From assembly GCA_023667695.1 (NCBI GenBank), contig JAMOZY010000004.1, forward strand, positions 1 to 46,316: 46,316 nucleotides of DNA, in the 5' to 3' direction. Positions 1 to 9,534 of the stretch are shown piece by piece (position 1 is the stretch's first letter; each line of letters opens with the position of its first letter). Both the position numbers and the translations under genes were made by a program. The notes below the pieces were generated by a model that was not told the origin of the DNA, made no database searches, and was given only the letters and a program-made list of their open reading frames with translations. Source of the stretch: Clostridium sp. (lineage in GTDB: Bacteria; Bacillota; Clostridia; Lachnospirales; Lachnospiraceae).

Positions 1-131
1 CATCAGAGGTTTCTTTTTTTTCAATTGGCATTATTTCTGAATTACAGGAATGCTCTTATATAATATATTCCAAATAAAGAAATCGCAAATACTCATATCA
101 AATACCGAACCATGCTTGACGGTTATGGATG

Positions 132-1160
<1,029 letters not shown>

Positions 1161-1211
1161 TTAACTTTATAATCATCAATATCACATATCGGTTATCCAT
1201 ACCGTAAATAA

Positions 1212-1220
1212 TTTACTAAA
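1212..1220. promoter_or_regulatory. Putative GalR operator half-site upstream of galR
   Basis: TTTACTAAA occurs here exactly as in the cluster near the galK promoter about 120 bases away. It lies roughly 80 bases upstream of the galR start. A distant extra site of this kind would suit looping or autoregulation by a LacI-family repressor. This is inference from sequence identity. Confidence 0.45.
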
Positions 1221-1331
1221 TTATGGTTATAGTAGCATAAGGTTAACTGATTTGTCGATACCCTTTTCAGTGCTTCCATTTGGGTTTTTATATCTGTCTC
1301 TCTATTTTTTCCTTTAAACTGCTTTCTTTTT

Positions 1332-1396
1332 TTTACTAAATATATTAAATATTTTAGTAAATTTGTATTGACTTTTTACTAAATGAATACTATATT
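1332..1396 (+). promoter_or_regulatory. galKET promoter with putative GalR operators
   Basis: A sigma-A-type promoter is visible: TTGACT at 1368-1373, a 17-base spacer, and TATATT at 1391-1396, about 60 bases before galK. TTTACTAAA at 1332-1340 and its exact reverse complement TTTAGTAAA at 1353-1361 form an inverted repeat just upstream of the -35. A third TTTACTAAA at 1375-1383 lies inside the spacer. A repressor bound there would block RNA polymerase directly. The half-site has the look of a LacI-family operator half, although the two arms are spaced more widely than usual. Confidence 0.75.
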
Positions 1397-1456
1397 AAAA
1401 TTACAACAAACTACAGAGTGCAATTATAAAAATCTTTTGGAAAAGGAGGAATAGCA

Positions 1457-2737
1457 ATGACGGATTCCCAAATACGAAAGCATGAATTTGCGAATCTTTC
1501 TCACCTCGCATTACTGACTGACCTATATATGGATGAAAAAAAAGCAGCAGAGCAAAGCAAACGCTATCTGCACGCAATTGAAAAATTCGAAAAGGCATTT
1601 GGAAATCAGGAGATTGAAATCTATAGTGCGCCCGGTCGAAGTGAAATCGGCGGCAACCATACGGATCATCAGCAGGGAGAAGTACTGGCAGCGTCTATTG
1701 ATTTGGATGCAATTGCTGTCGTGAGCAAGATTCCAGATGATGTGGTCCGGATTATTTCTGATGGATATGCTCTTATCACGATTGACCTAAAGCAATTATT
1801 ACAGCGCAGAGAAGAGGAAGGAACCACTGCTGCCCTCATCCGTGGAGTACTTGCCGGAGTAAAACAGCACGGATATATAATTGGAGGTTTTCAGGCATAT
1901 GTAACCAGTGATGTTCTGATTGGCGCCGGACTTTCCTCTTCCGCTGCCTTTGAAACCATCCTGGGAACGATTCTGTCCGGCTTATATAACGATATGAAAA
2001 TATCTGCCATTGAAATTGCCATGATTGGCCAGTTTGCAGAAAATGTTTACTTTGGAAAGCCTTGCGGCCTGATGGATCAAATGGCATGCTCCGTTGGTAA
2101 TCTGGTGCATATTGACTTCCAGGAACCGGAGCAGCCCAAGGTAACACAGGTTACTTTCGACTGGTCAAAGTCCGGATATAGTCTGTGCATTGTGGATACT
2201 AAAGGTTCCCATGCTGATTTAACAAAGGACTATGCCGCCATCCCCATTGAAATGAAGCAGGCTGCAGAATGCTTTGGCAGAGAATATCTCGGTCAGGTTT
2301 CCAGGGAGGAAATTCTTTCCAATCTGAATCGCATCCGTGAAACGGCTGGCGACCGCGCTGCCCTGCGCGCTCTTCATTTTATAGAAGAAAACAATCGGGT
2401 AAGACAGGAGGTTGCTGCACTGGAGGCTGACGATTTTCCTAGGTTTTTATGTACTGTCAAGGCCTCCGGTGACTCATCCTTTAAGTATCTGCAAAACGTA
2501 TATACCAGCCATGACATTCAGCATCAGAATGTATCCATTGCCCTTGCCGTCAGCGACACTCTTCTTGGCGTAAATGGCGTCAGTCGGGTACATGGAGGCG
2601 GATTTGCCGGAACCATTCAGGCCTTCGTAAAAAACGAAGCCGTCGCAGATTATAAGAACGGCATGGAGCATATCTTTGGTGAAGGAAGCTGCCATATATT
2701 AAATATCCGCAAGTATGGCGGACAAAAGGTCTTATAA
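1457..2737 (+). CDS. galK: Galactokinase
   Basis: The enzyme phosphorylates alpha-D-galactose with ATP to galactose-1-phosphate, the first committed step of the Leloir pathway. The 426-residue protein is a GHMP kinase with the galactokinase signature GRSEIGGNHTDHQQG (residues 60-74), the ATP-binding GAGLSSSAA (156-164), the probable catalytic Asp in CGLMDQMAC (about 207), and the C-terminal motif VHGGGFAGTIQAF. It is slightly longer than the roughly 390 residues of many homologues because of an N-terminal extension before the substrate motif. The start is supported by AAAAGGAGG seven bases upstream. It heads a galK-galE-galT operon behind the operator-rich promoter. The start and function are clear. 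Confidence 0.96.
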   Translation: MTDSQIRKHEFANLSHLALLTDLYMDEKKAAEQSKRYLHAIEKFEKAFGNQEIEIYSAPGRSEIGGNHTDHQQGEVLAASIDLDAIAVVSKIPDDVVRIISDGYALITIDLKQLLQRREEEGTTAALIRGVLAGVKQHGYIIGGFQAYVTSDVLIGAGLSSSAAFETILGTILSGLYNDMKISAIEIAMIGQFAENVYFGKPCGLMDQMACSVGNLVHIDFQEPEQPKVTQVTFDWSKSGYSLCIVDTKGSHADLTKDYAAIPIEMKQAAECFGREYLGQVSREEILSNLNRIRETAGDRAALRALHFIEENNRVRQEVAALEADDFPRFLCTVKASGDSSFKYLQNVYTSHDIQHQNVSIALAVSDTLLGVNGVSRVHGGGFAGTIQAFVKNEAVADYKNGMEHIFGEGSCHILNIRKYGGQKVL

Positions 2738-2818
2738 CGCAATGGGAATATACCGAAACCAAAAGGAACAATATAAAATAAGAATAACAATTCAGGGAAA
2801 TGATTGGAGGTATACAAT

Positions 2819-3820
2819 ATGAGTATTTTAGTATTAGGCGGTGCCGGTTATATCGGCTCCCACACTGTATATGAACTGATTGATGCCGGCGAGCATGTCG
2901 TAGTTGTGGATAATCTGGAAACCGGATTCCGGGAAGCTGTTCATCCGGATGCAGTATTCTATGAAGGAGATATTCGTAATCGAACCTTCCTGGATTCCGT
3001 ATTTGAAAAAGAAACCATTGACGGCGTTATCCATTTTGCCGCCAATTCCCAGGTTGGGGAAAGCATGGTAAAGCCACTTAAATATTATAATAATAATCTA
3101 TGCGGAACGGAAGTTTTACTAGAAAGTATGGTAGCACACGGTATAGACAAAATCGTATTTTCTTCTACCGCTGCCACCTACGGAGAGCCGGAACGGATTC
3201 CCATTCTTGAAACAGACCGTACGCTCCCTACCAACTGCTATGGGGAAACGAAGCTTTCTATGGAAAAAATGTTCCAATGGACTGCAAAAGCCCATAATCT
3301 GCGTTTTGTTTCCCTTCGCTACTTCAACGCCTGCGGCGCTCATCCCAACGGACGGATTGGAGAAGCACATAATCCGGAAACTCATTTAATACCACTGATT
3401 CTTCAGGTACCAAACAACCAACGGGACTATATCTCTATCTTTGGTACTGATTATAACACCAAGGATGGCACTTGTGTCCGGGACTATATTCATGTCAATG
3501 ACCTTGCCCAGGCACATATCCTTGCTATGAAGTATTTACGGGAAGGCAATGAAAGCAGCATTTTCAACCTGGGAAATGGTGTTGGATTTACGGTAAAGGA
3601 AGTCGTCGATACTGCAAGAACCGTAACCGGTCACCCAATCCCTGCCAGAGAGGAACCACGTAGAGCCGGCGACCCTTCGACTCTGATTGCTTCCAGCGAG
3701 AAGGCAAAGAAGATACTAGGCTGGCAGCCCAAATATGCAGACTTAAATACCATTATTTCTACTGCATGGAACTGGCATCAGTCTCACCCAAATGGCTATA
3801 AGGAGGTAGAAGAAGCATGA
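2819..3820 (+). CDS. galE: UDP-glucose 4-epimerase
   Basis: GalE interconverts UDP-galactose and UDP-glucose using tightly bound NAD. The 333-residue protein is an extended short-chain dehydrogenase: a glycine-rich GGAGYIG nucleotide motif at residues 7-13, the FSSTAATYGEP segment (114-123) with the conserved serine, and the catalytic YGETK pair (Tyr141, Lys145). The ATG at 2819 follows TTGGAGG at 2804-2810; a longer reading starting with TTG at 2804 would begin inside that ribosome site and is rejected. It lies 81 bases after galK, and its stop overlaps the galT start as ATGA, so GalE and GalT are probably translationally coupled. Confidence 0.96.
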   Translation: MSILVLGGAGYIGSHTVYELIDAGEHVVVVDNLETGFREAVHPDAVFYEGDIRNRTFLDSVFEKETIDGVIHFAANSQVGESMVKPLKYYNNNLCGTEVLLESMVAHGIDKIVFSSTAATYGEPERIPILETDRTLPTNCYGETKLSMEKMFQWTAKAHNLRFVSLRYFNACGAHPNGRIGEAHNPETHLIPLILQVPNNQRDYISIFGTDYNTKDGTCVRDYIHVNDLAQAHILAMKYLREGNESSIFNLGNGVGFTVKEVVDTARTVTGHPIPAREEPRRAGDPSTLIASSEKAKKILGWQPKYADLNTIISTAWNWHQSHPNGYKEVEEA

Positions 3821-5310
3821 TTGAACAATCTATTCACGAATTAGTAACCTATGGCTTAACCCATGGATTGGTAACAGAGGCAGACCAGGTATATGTAACA
3901 AATCAGCTTCTGGAATTCTTCGGTCTCACCGATTATCCCTCTGCATTTGACAAGGATGTGGAGGAACGCCCACTCCATCTAATCCTGGAGGATATGCTTA
4001 CCTTTGCCTATCAGAACGGACTATTGGAGGAGGACACAGTTACCTTAAAGGACCTGATGGATACAAAAATCATGGGGCTATTAACCCCTATGCCTTCCAT
4101 GGTCCGCAGAACCTTTTGGGAGAAATATGAAATTTCTCCCAAAGCGGCAACGGATTATTATTATGAATTCAGCCAGGCAACTAACTATATCCGGTCGGAC
4201 CGGATTGCCAGGGACGAAAAATGGCAGACCAACACAGAATTCGGCACCATTGACATAACCATCAATCTTTCCAAGCCGGAAAAGGACCCACGGGATATTG
4301 CAAGAGCAGGCAATGCGAAGAAATCCGGTTATCCAAGCTGTCTCCTGTGTATGGAAAATGAAGGTTATTCCGGTCATATAAATCATCCTGCCAGACAAAA
4401 CCATCGTATCATACCAATCACATTGGGCGGTGAGCCTTACTTCCTGCAATACTCTCCTTATGTATACTATAATGAGCATTGTATTATTTTCAATAAGAAG
4501 CATACGCCAATGAAGATTGACCGGGACGCCTTTATCAAGCTTCTGGACTTTGTACATCAGTTTCCACACTATACAGCAGGCTCCAATGCAGATCTTCCAA
4601 TCGTCGGTGGTTCTATCCTCAGCCATGACCACTTCCAGGGCGGCGGATACGTATTTGCTATGGCGAATGCACCTTATGAAGAAGAATTCCTTCTAAAGGA
4701 CTTTCCAGAAGTTCATGTCGGTATTATCAAGTGGCCTATGTCCGTCATCCGCCTCCAGGGAAGGAATGCAGAGCAAATTGCAGATGCTGGGAATCATATC
4801 CTGACCGCCTGGAGAGGTTATACGGATGAAGCCGCCTTTATCTTCCATGAAACAGATGGAATGCCTCATAATACCATTACGCCGATTGCCCGTATGCGCG
4901 GAGAGCTATATGAGTTGGATTTGGTTCTGCGAAACAATATCACCACAGAAGAATGTCCATGGGGTGTATACCATCCGGCGGCCCAATATCATCACATTAA
5001 GAAAGAAAACATCGGATTGATTGAGGTTATGGGATTAGCGGTGTTACCTGCCCGGTTAAAAAAGGAAATGGCAGTCTTGGAAGAATGTATCTTAAATCAT
5101 AAAGATTTGCGTGAGAATCCGGATACAGAAAAGCATGCGGATTGGGCGGAGAGCTGGATGTCCCACTACGATATTACACCGGAAAACATTCATGGCATTG
5201 TTCAAAAAGAAATCAGCGATGTCTTTATTAAAGTATTAGAGTGTGCCGGGGTATACAAGCGCACTCCGGAGGGACAGGAAGCCTTCCGGCGGTTTATTCA
5301 GGTTTTGTAA
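3817..5310 (+). CDS. galT: UDP-glucose--hexose-1-phosphate uridylyltransferase, class II
   Basis: GalT transfers UMP from UDP-glucose to galactose-1-phosphate, giving UDP-galactose and glucose-1-phosphate. The length of 497 residues and the overall sequence match the class II enzymes of low-GC Gram-positives rather than the roughly 350-residue E. coli type. A histidine motif, SILSHDHFQGG, is at about residues 265-276. The start codon is part of the ATGA overlap with galE and is preceded by AGGAGG inside the galE end. It is the last gene of the operon and is followed by a stem-loop at 5332-5365. The antisense ORF inside it is a shadow. Confidence 0.95.
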   Translation: MIEQSIHELVTYGLTHGLVTEADQVYVTNQLLEFFGLTDYPSAFDKDVEERPLHLILEDMLTFAYQNGLLEEDTVTLKDLMDTKIMGLLTPMPSMVRRTFWEKYEISPKAATDYYYEFSQATNYIRSDRIARDEKWQTNTEFGTIDITINLSKPEKDPRDIARAGNAKKSGYPSCLLCMENEGYSGHINHPARQNHRIIPITLGGEPYFLQYSPYVYYNEHCIIFNKKHTPMKIDRDAFIKLLDFVHQFPHYTAGSNADLPIVGGSILSHDHFQGGGYVFAMANAPYEEEFLLKDFPEVHVGIIKWPMSVIRLQGRNAEQIADAGNHILTAWRGYTDEAAFIFHETDGMPHNTITPIARMRGELYELDLVLRNNITTEECPWGVYHPAAQYHHIKKENIGLIEVMGLAVLPARLKKEMAVLEECILNHKDLRENPDTEKHADWAESWMSHYDITPENIHGIVQKEISDVFIKVLECAGVYKRTPEGQEAFRRFIQVL

Positions 5311-5331
5311 GTACGATTTTCACAGATAAAC

Positions 5332-5365
5332 AATACAGGCGGTCAAAATGCTGACTGCCTGTATT
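5332..5365. terminator. Stem-loop between convergent galT and dGTPase genes
   Basis: AATACAGGCGGTCA (5332-5345) pairs with TGACTGCCTGTATT (5352-5365), a 14-bp stem with one G-T pair and a six-base loop. It lies 22 bases after the galT stop and 24 bases beyond the end of the convergent dGTPase gene, so it could end transcription from both sides. The T-run on either side is short. Confidence 0.65.
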
Positions 5366-5388
5366 TTGAGTTCCGGTCCTTTCTATAA

Positions 5389-6597
5389 TCAAAGCCCATC
5401 AAAATATCCGATATACTCTACCTTATATTTTCCCTTTGGAAACAGAAACTTATACAAGTCAACAAAATAATCATCGGTCATACTGGCGATATAATCTACC
5501 ACAATGGCATTGGGTTCATTTTCCTCATAATGCACATCCGAATAATAGTGGGTCAGCTCCTGAATGTAGGCAATATGGTGCTTATACAGGACTGAATCTG
5601 GATTCAAAGACCTTGCATCCTCTAACAGTCTTTGATAAACTGCCTCCAGCATCGGATGAATCTGCTCCCGGTACACCTGAGCCACAGCCTGATTTCCGTA
5701 AATCATTTTATAATTCTCCTGCTTTCCGGTAGAAAATGCCTCAAAATAATCCTCGTCCATCTTTAAATATGGCTTTCCATAGCTGTTTTCCACAATATTT
5801 ACAATCATATTATTGATAATCTCCGCGTTAGAGGTACCAATCTTCCCTCCGGTGTAGCTTGGTTCTTCTTCAAACAGCTTGAGCTTTACAGCATCCTGCC
5901 GGTCCTTTCCCAGGTAGGCAATGATATCGGAAACCCGCATGACGCATGCCTCTAAGGTAGCCGGAATTAATTTCTTATTTGCCTGAACATCCTGATAGCA
6001 CGCCTCAACTCTCTCATCAAATATGGCAAAATCCCGATAGGGCTGTGGGCAGTACTCCTGCAGCTCCAGCTCCCCGTTATGACAAATAATACCATCCAGG
6101 GTCTGGAGGCTGATATTTAATGGAAATATCTGATCCAGTACCCTCGCGCTTTGTATGTTGTGATTAAAATGACGTCCGGTTGCCCCGTAATACAGCTCAT
6201 CCAGCTTTCGCTCCCCGGCATGGCCAAAGGGCGTATGTCCAATATCATGTCCAAGGGAAATCGCTTCAATCAAATCCAGATTCAAGCCGAGAAGGCTGCC
6301 AATATTTCTGGCAATCCGTGATACCAGCTGCACATGCTGGGAGCGTCTGGAAATATCATCATTTTTATATAGGGAAAATACCTGTGTTTTATCTGCATAG
6401 CGATTGTAATAGGGAATGTGCATGATTTTCTCCACATCCCGGACAAAGGCCGGCCGCCAAAGATTCGCTTTGTCATGGTTTTCATTCCGACGCAATACCG
6501 CTTCATCCTGAAATGCATAGGGATTCACAACATGCGCCTTGCGGTCTTCCATAATACGCCGCTGCAGTTCTTCGGATAAGTTGTGATATTTGGACAT
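5389..6597 (-). CDS. dgt: dGTP triphosphohydrolase (HD superfamily dNTPase)
   Basis: The protein probably hydrolyses dGTP or other dNTPs to the nucleoside and triphosphate, controlling DNA precursor pools. The HD-domain metal ligands are visible: a first His at about residue 88 (RRSQHVQ), the HD pair at 117-118 in SLGHDIGHTPFGHAGE, and a later Asp in VSDIIAYLGKD. The protein is 402 residues from the ATG at 6597, which follows GGAGGTG with good spacing. A longer frame starting at 6660 is rejected because it would run through the promoter and ribosome site. It lies 71 bases downstream of the sensor kinase gene, yet has its own promoter and an unusual inverted repeat masking the ribosome site. 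The exact preferred dNTP cannot be read from the sequence. Confidence 0.9.
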   Translation of the reverse strand: MSKYHNLSEELQRRIMEDRKAHVVNPYAFQDEAVLRRNENHDKANLWRPAFVRDVEKIMHIPYYNRYADKTQVFSLYKNDDISRRSQHVQLVSRIARNIGSLLGLNLDLIEAISLGHDIGHTPFGHAGERKLDELYYGATGRHFNHNIQSARVLDQIFPLNISLQTLDGIICHNGELELQEYCPQPYRDFAIFDERVEACYQDVQANKKLIPATLEACVMRVSDIIAYLGKDRQDAVKLKLFEEEPSYTGGKIGTSNAEIINNMIVNIVENSYGKPYLKMDEDYFEAFSTGKQENYKMIYGNQAVAQVYREQIHPMLEAVYQRLLEDARSLNPDSVLYKHHIAYIQELTHYYSDVHYEENEPNAIVVDYIASMTDDYFVDLYKFLFPKGKYKVEYIGYFDGL

Positions 6598-6602
6598 GAA
6601 AT

Positions 6603-6646
6603 CACCTCCGTTATTGAAATTTCTATTCTCTATTATAACGGAGGTG
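6603..6646 (-). promoter_or_regulatory. 12-bp inverted repeat that can sequester the dgt ribosome binding site
   Basis: In the dgt sense direction, CACCTCCGTTAT (6646-6635) is followed 20 bases later by its perfect complement ATAACGGAGGTG (6614-6603). The second arm contains the GGAGGTG ribosome site of dgt, six bases from the start codon. Folding in RNA would hide that site. The first arm overlaps the putative -10 element, so only transcripts started further upstream would contain both arms. Confidence 0.75.
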
Positions 6647-6660
6647 TTATGGAGAAACAA
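6630..6660 (-). promoter_or_regulatory. Putative dgt promoter
   Basis: In the minus-strand direction TTGTTT (6660-6655), 17 bases and a perfect TATAAT (6637-6632) precede dgt. The -35 matches the consensus at only three of six positions. A transcript starting about seven bases after the -10 would begin after the first arm of the inverted repeat and so keep the ribosome site free. Confidence 0.55.
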
Positions 6661-6668
6661 TATGGATT

Positions 6669-8396
6669 TTATCGTTTTAATGTAACCGTAGTCGCCTGTC
6701 CGTTACATTCCAGACTGCATTGAAATCCATGAAGGTCTGCAATATTCTTCACGATTGCCAGTCCCAGTCCGGTTCCGGACTCCCGTTTTCTTGCCTCATC
6801 CCCTTTTACAAAGGGCTGAAAGACTGCATTCCATTTTTCTTCGGGCAGAGCAACACCGGTATTGGTTATCTGAATAAAATCATCTGCCAGCCGGATGCAG
6901 ATTGCTTCCCCTGCCGGAGAGTATTTTACCGCATTTTCCACCAGATTCCGGAATGCCCGTTCCAGCAATCGGGAATCTGCCTCTGTTACTCCCCTTCCCT
7001 CGATTTTCAGATGCAGCTTCTTTTCCGATATTCCCGATTCGAAATCAGAAGCCACCGATTCTGCCAGCTTGTGCAGGTCTATTCTCTCTTTAGAAAAGGC
7101 TCCTTCTGAATTTTGCAGTTGAGCAAGACTCAGCATATCCATAATCAATTGACTCATATACTGAATGTTGAAATTAATCGCCTCATAATAGTGTTCCTGC
7201 TTCTCCGGATGCAGATTCGCCTGCAGATTCTCCGTATATCCGGAAATCGCCATTAAGGGCGTTTTTAAATCATGGGCTAATGCATTGGTATAATCCCGCT
7301 GCCGGCATATCAATTCCTGTTCCTTCCTCATGGTACGGACAAAGCCCCTGGCAATTATCAAAGCAGCAAATACGGAAAATAAGATTCCAACCACCCATCC
7401 CAAGACTACATAAGCGTATACTGTGCTTTGCAATTGCTTTTGTCTTAGCAGAACAAAATAGTATTGTGTATCGTCCAGTACGATTGGTATTACTATCTCG
7501 TAATAAGACCTATTATTCTCTCCTAAAAATTCAAAGGTACTCGCAACCTCTGCATATTGCAGTTCTGCATCCAGCCACTCCTCATCGAATACATTATCTA
7601 AAAGTTCTGCCTTCCTGGTTTCGGAAATTGCCTCTGCTTGTTCAGCATATACACTTGTGGGATAATAATTTCCGGCTTCTTTTGCATCGCTAATCTTATT
7701 CAGCATATCCTCTATGCTGTCTCCATCCCTCAGCAAATCCAGCCCCGTCAGATAAATGCTGTCCTCTGCCGGCAGACTTGCTTCTGCAAGCACCTCTTCC
7801 TGTAAACGATAATTGCCCTCAACCATGGTATAGATATTGACCCGAACCGGATAAAATTCATTCCCCCGAATATAGGCCTCATCTATACGGAGGGTCGGCC
7901 GTTCCCCTCCCTCCGGCATCTGCTGCATCCAGACTTCATAGCGTTCCAATATCCGCTGTTCTATCTCCTTATCTGCACAACGGTAATAAGCCTGTACATC
8001 CCCTTCGATATGTCGAAGATAAAGAGCCGGCTCCTGTTCCGCCACAAGATTACCCTGGACATCAAACAAATATGCCCCTGCCATATCCTGTGAACCAACT
8101 GCTCCATTCACATACCACTCCAGGGTGTTCATTGCATATTCATAGGCAGTTACCGGATTCTCCTTGGCTTCCTGTTCATAATCACTCTGAAGCTGATTCA
8201 ACCAATCAAGGTAATCGTTTACAATGGATGAAAGTGCTTCTTCCTCCAGCGTCATCTGCGCCTGATACACCAATGCCGTACCGACAACTAAAAATAACAC
8301 GACTACCAGCAATATCGGCCACCATACAGAAAACCATATCCGTCGAAGTCCTTGGCTTCTCTGGTTTCCTTCTCTTTTCGTTTTCACTTTTTTCAT
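6669..8396 (-). CDS. Sensor histidine kinase, two-component system
   Basis: This 575-residue membrane kinase is paired with the adjacent OmpR-type regulator. It has a transmembrane helix near residues 22-46, a large extracytoplasmic sensor region of about 280 residues that I do not recognise, a second helix near 327-350, then a HisKA domain with the phospho-acceptor His in ALAHDLKTPLMAISGY (about residue 375) and an HATPase domain with RAFRNLVENAVKYSP and GTGLGLAIVKN. The start is put at the ATG at 8396, six bases after GGAGGG. An ATG at 8402 overlaps the regulator stop as ATGA but touches the ribosome site, so it is the weaker choice. The signal sensed is unknown. Confidence 0.93.
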   Translation of the reverse strand: MKKVKTKREGNQRSQGLRRIWFSVWWPILLVVVLFLVVGTALVYQAQMTLEEEALSSIVNDYLDWLNQLQSDYEQEAKENPVTAYEYAMNTLEWYVNGAVGSQDMAGAYLFDVQGNLVAEQEPALYLRHIEGDVQAYYRCADKEIEQRILERYEVWMQQMPEGGERPTLRIDEAYIRGNEFYPVRVNIYTMVEGNYRLQEEVLAEASLPAEDSIYLTGLDLLRDGDSIEDMLNKISDAKEAGNYYPTSVYAEQAEAISETRKAELLDNVFDEEWLDAELQYAEVASTFEFLGENNRSYYEIVIPIVLDDTQYYFVLLRQKQLQSTVYAYVVLGWVVGILFSVFAALIIARGFVRTMRKEQELICRQRDYTNALAHDLKTPLMAISGYTENLQANLHPEKQEHYYEAINFNIQYMSQLIMDMLSLAQLQNSEGAFSKERIDLHKLAESVASDFESGISEKKLHLKIEGRGVTEADSRLLERAFRNLVENAVKYSPAGEAICIRLADDFIQITNTGVALPEEKWNAVFQPFVKGDEARKRESGTGLGLAIVKNIADLHGFQCSLECNGQATTVTLKR

Positions 8397-8398
8397 GG

Positions 8399-9094
8399 TC
8401 ATCCCTCCAATCGATATCCCTGCGTTACCACCGTCTTAATCTGTGTTCCCGCAGTTCCCAGTGCTTTTCGGAGTTTCTTGACATGATTATCCACAATCCG
8501 GTCATTTCCCATATAGTCATATCCCCAAACCCGGTTCAGCAGCATGTCTCTGGATAGCACAATGCCTTTGTTTTCCATGAAATATCTCAATAATGCATAT
8601 TCCTTCGGGGCTAATTCTACGGCTCTGCTTTCCCCATCCGCTTCTACCATGACCTGAAACGTCACCGGATTCAACTCAATGCTGCCCGCCCGTAACACCG
8701 CCGGCCGCAGCATCCCCTTTGACCGGTTCAGCAGCGCCTGTGTTTTTGCAAACAGCTCTGCAATGGAAAATGGTTTCACCACGTAGTCGTCACAGCCCAG
8801 ACTATAGCCATATAGCCGGTCCTCTTCCTGCCCCCGCGCTGTCAAAAAAATAATCGGCACAATGCTATGCTGACGAATGCTCCTGCAAAGGGAAAAGCCA
8901 TCCATACCGGGAAGCATAATGTCCAGAAGTACCAAATCATAATCCTGTCGTTTGGCAAGAATCCCTCCCTCTATGCCATCTTCGGCACAATCCAGAAGAA
9001 TTCTTCCTGCACCCTTTGCCAGAAAATAATCCGTTATTACTTCCCGAATCTGTGCATCGTCTTCTACTAATAGTATGCGAACCCTTTTGTCCAT
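8399..9094 (-). CDS. OmpR/PhoB-family response regulator
   Basis: The 231-residue protein has an N-terminal receiver domain with the acidic pair in VEDDAQ (residues 10-15), the phospho-acceptor Asp58 in VLLDIMLPGMDG and the conserved Lys107 in DDYVVKPFS, and a C-terminal winged-helix DNA-binding domain (LAPKEYALLRYF, GYDYMGNDRIVDNHVKKLRKAL). The start at 9094 is chosen because GGAGG lies just upstream and the sequence MDKRVRILLVEDD is the normal beginning of a receiver domain; the longer reading to 9187 covers the promoter region. It is followed directly by the sensor kinase. Two short palindromes lie upstream and may be binding sites. Confidence 0.95.
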   Translation of the reverse strand: MDKRVRILLVEDDAQIREVITDYFLAKGAGRILLDCAEDGIEGGILAKRQDYDLVLLDIMLPGMDGFSLCRSIRQHSIVPIIFLTARGQEEDRLYGYSLGCDDYVVKPFSIAELFAKTQALLNRSKGMLRPAVLRAGSIELNPVTFQVMVEADGESRAVELAPKEYALLRYFMENKGIVLSRDMLLNRVWGYDYMGNDRIVDNHVKKLRKALGTAGTQIKTVVTQGYRLEG

Positions 9095-9342
9095 CCTGTC
9101 ACCTCCAACTGCACTCCATACCATATAACGTGTGCTGCATGCCATGCACCCTGGTATAGTGTTACTATATCGAACGGATATATCCATTTTATATCTTTTG
9201 GGTATCTTTTTGAAATCTTTTTTATGATACTTCTTTTACTTTTAAGCTGTGTGAATGGAACCGTTCGGAACGATTTGTCAAGGACATAATGACGGATATT
9301 GTGTTTTTCCCGCACCCTCTTGATGACATCTGCTTTCTCCAT
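9067..9342 (-). CDS. Possible small basic protein, doubtful
   Basis: A 91-residue reading frame starts at an ATG with AAAGGAG seven bases upstream, right after a stem-loop. The first 55 residues are strongly basic (KRVREKHNIRHYV, KSKRSIIKKISKRYPKD). The last third runs through the palindromes and promoter region of the response regulator and overlaps its first ten codons in another frame, which argues against a full-length real gene. I recognise no family. It may be a remnant, or only the first half may be meaningful. Apart from this frame, 9095-9427 holds only the palindromes and the stem-loop. Confidence 0.25.
   Translation of the reverse strand: MEKADVIKRVREKHNIRHYVLDKSFRTVPFTQLKSKRSIIKKISKRYPKDIKWIYPFDIVTLYQGAWHAAHVIWYGVQLEVTGWTKGFAYY
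9136..9169 (-). promoter_or_regulatory. Two short palindromes upstream of the response regulator gene
   Basis: TGCATGCCATGCA (9136-9148) is a perfect palindrome around one base. TATAGT-GTT-ACTATA (9155-9169) is a perfect inverted repeat with a three-base centre. Both lie 40-75 bases before the regulator start, where a promoter must be, and could be operators. There is no direct evidence of binding. Confidence 0.35.
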
Positions 9343-9364
9343 TCTCTGCTCCTTTACATACAAA

Positions 9365-9398
9365 AGGACACATAGCGTTTTCATTTCCTATGTGTCCT
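9365..9398 (-). terminator. Stem-loop terminator
   Basis: AGGACACATAG at 9398-9388 on the minus strand pairs perfectly over 11 bp with CTATGTGTCCT at 9375-9365, with a 12-base loop, and is followed by TTTTG. It lies downstream of the decayed toxin-antitoxin pair and probably marks the end of that old transcription unit. Confidence 0.6.
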
Positions 9399-9427
9399 AA
9401 CACTGTTATTTTGATATTGAATGTTGA

Positions 9428-9532
9428 TTATGTCAACTGTATGACCTCGGCTTCAATCTCCTTCAATTCTTCCAGCGATAATGTCGGTAAATAACGTGCA
9501 AGTTTATCAATCGGTTCTCTATCCGTAAACAT
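9428..9532 (-). pseudogene. Short C-terminal gene remnant, origin unknown
   Basis: A 34-residue reading frame begins MFTDREPIDKLARYLPTL and ends in a Glu-rich helix (LSLEELKEIEAEVIQLT). The frame stays open upstream to about 9560 (VLNRETAVR), overlapping the end of the toxin remnant in another frame. It has the look of a well-conserved protein C-terminus, but there is no ribosome site. I cannot say which family it came from. It probably marks a deletion or frameshift boundary. Confidence 0.35.
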
Positions 9533-9534
9533 TC

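Noticed and set aside
4081-4632. 183-codon antisense frame in galT
   Set aside because: It lies wholly inside a well-conserved gene and has no ribosome site or recognisable domain.
6598-6660. N-terminal extension of the dGTPase
   Set aside because: The extension covers the promoter and the ribosome site; the start at 6597 fits the family.
8072-8557. 161-codon frame opposite the two-component genes
   Set aside because: It crosses the junction of two clear genes on the other strand and shows no domain or ribosome site.
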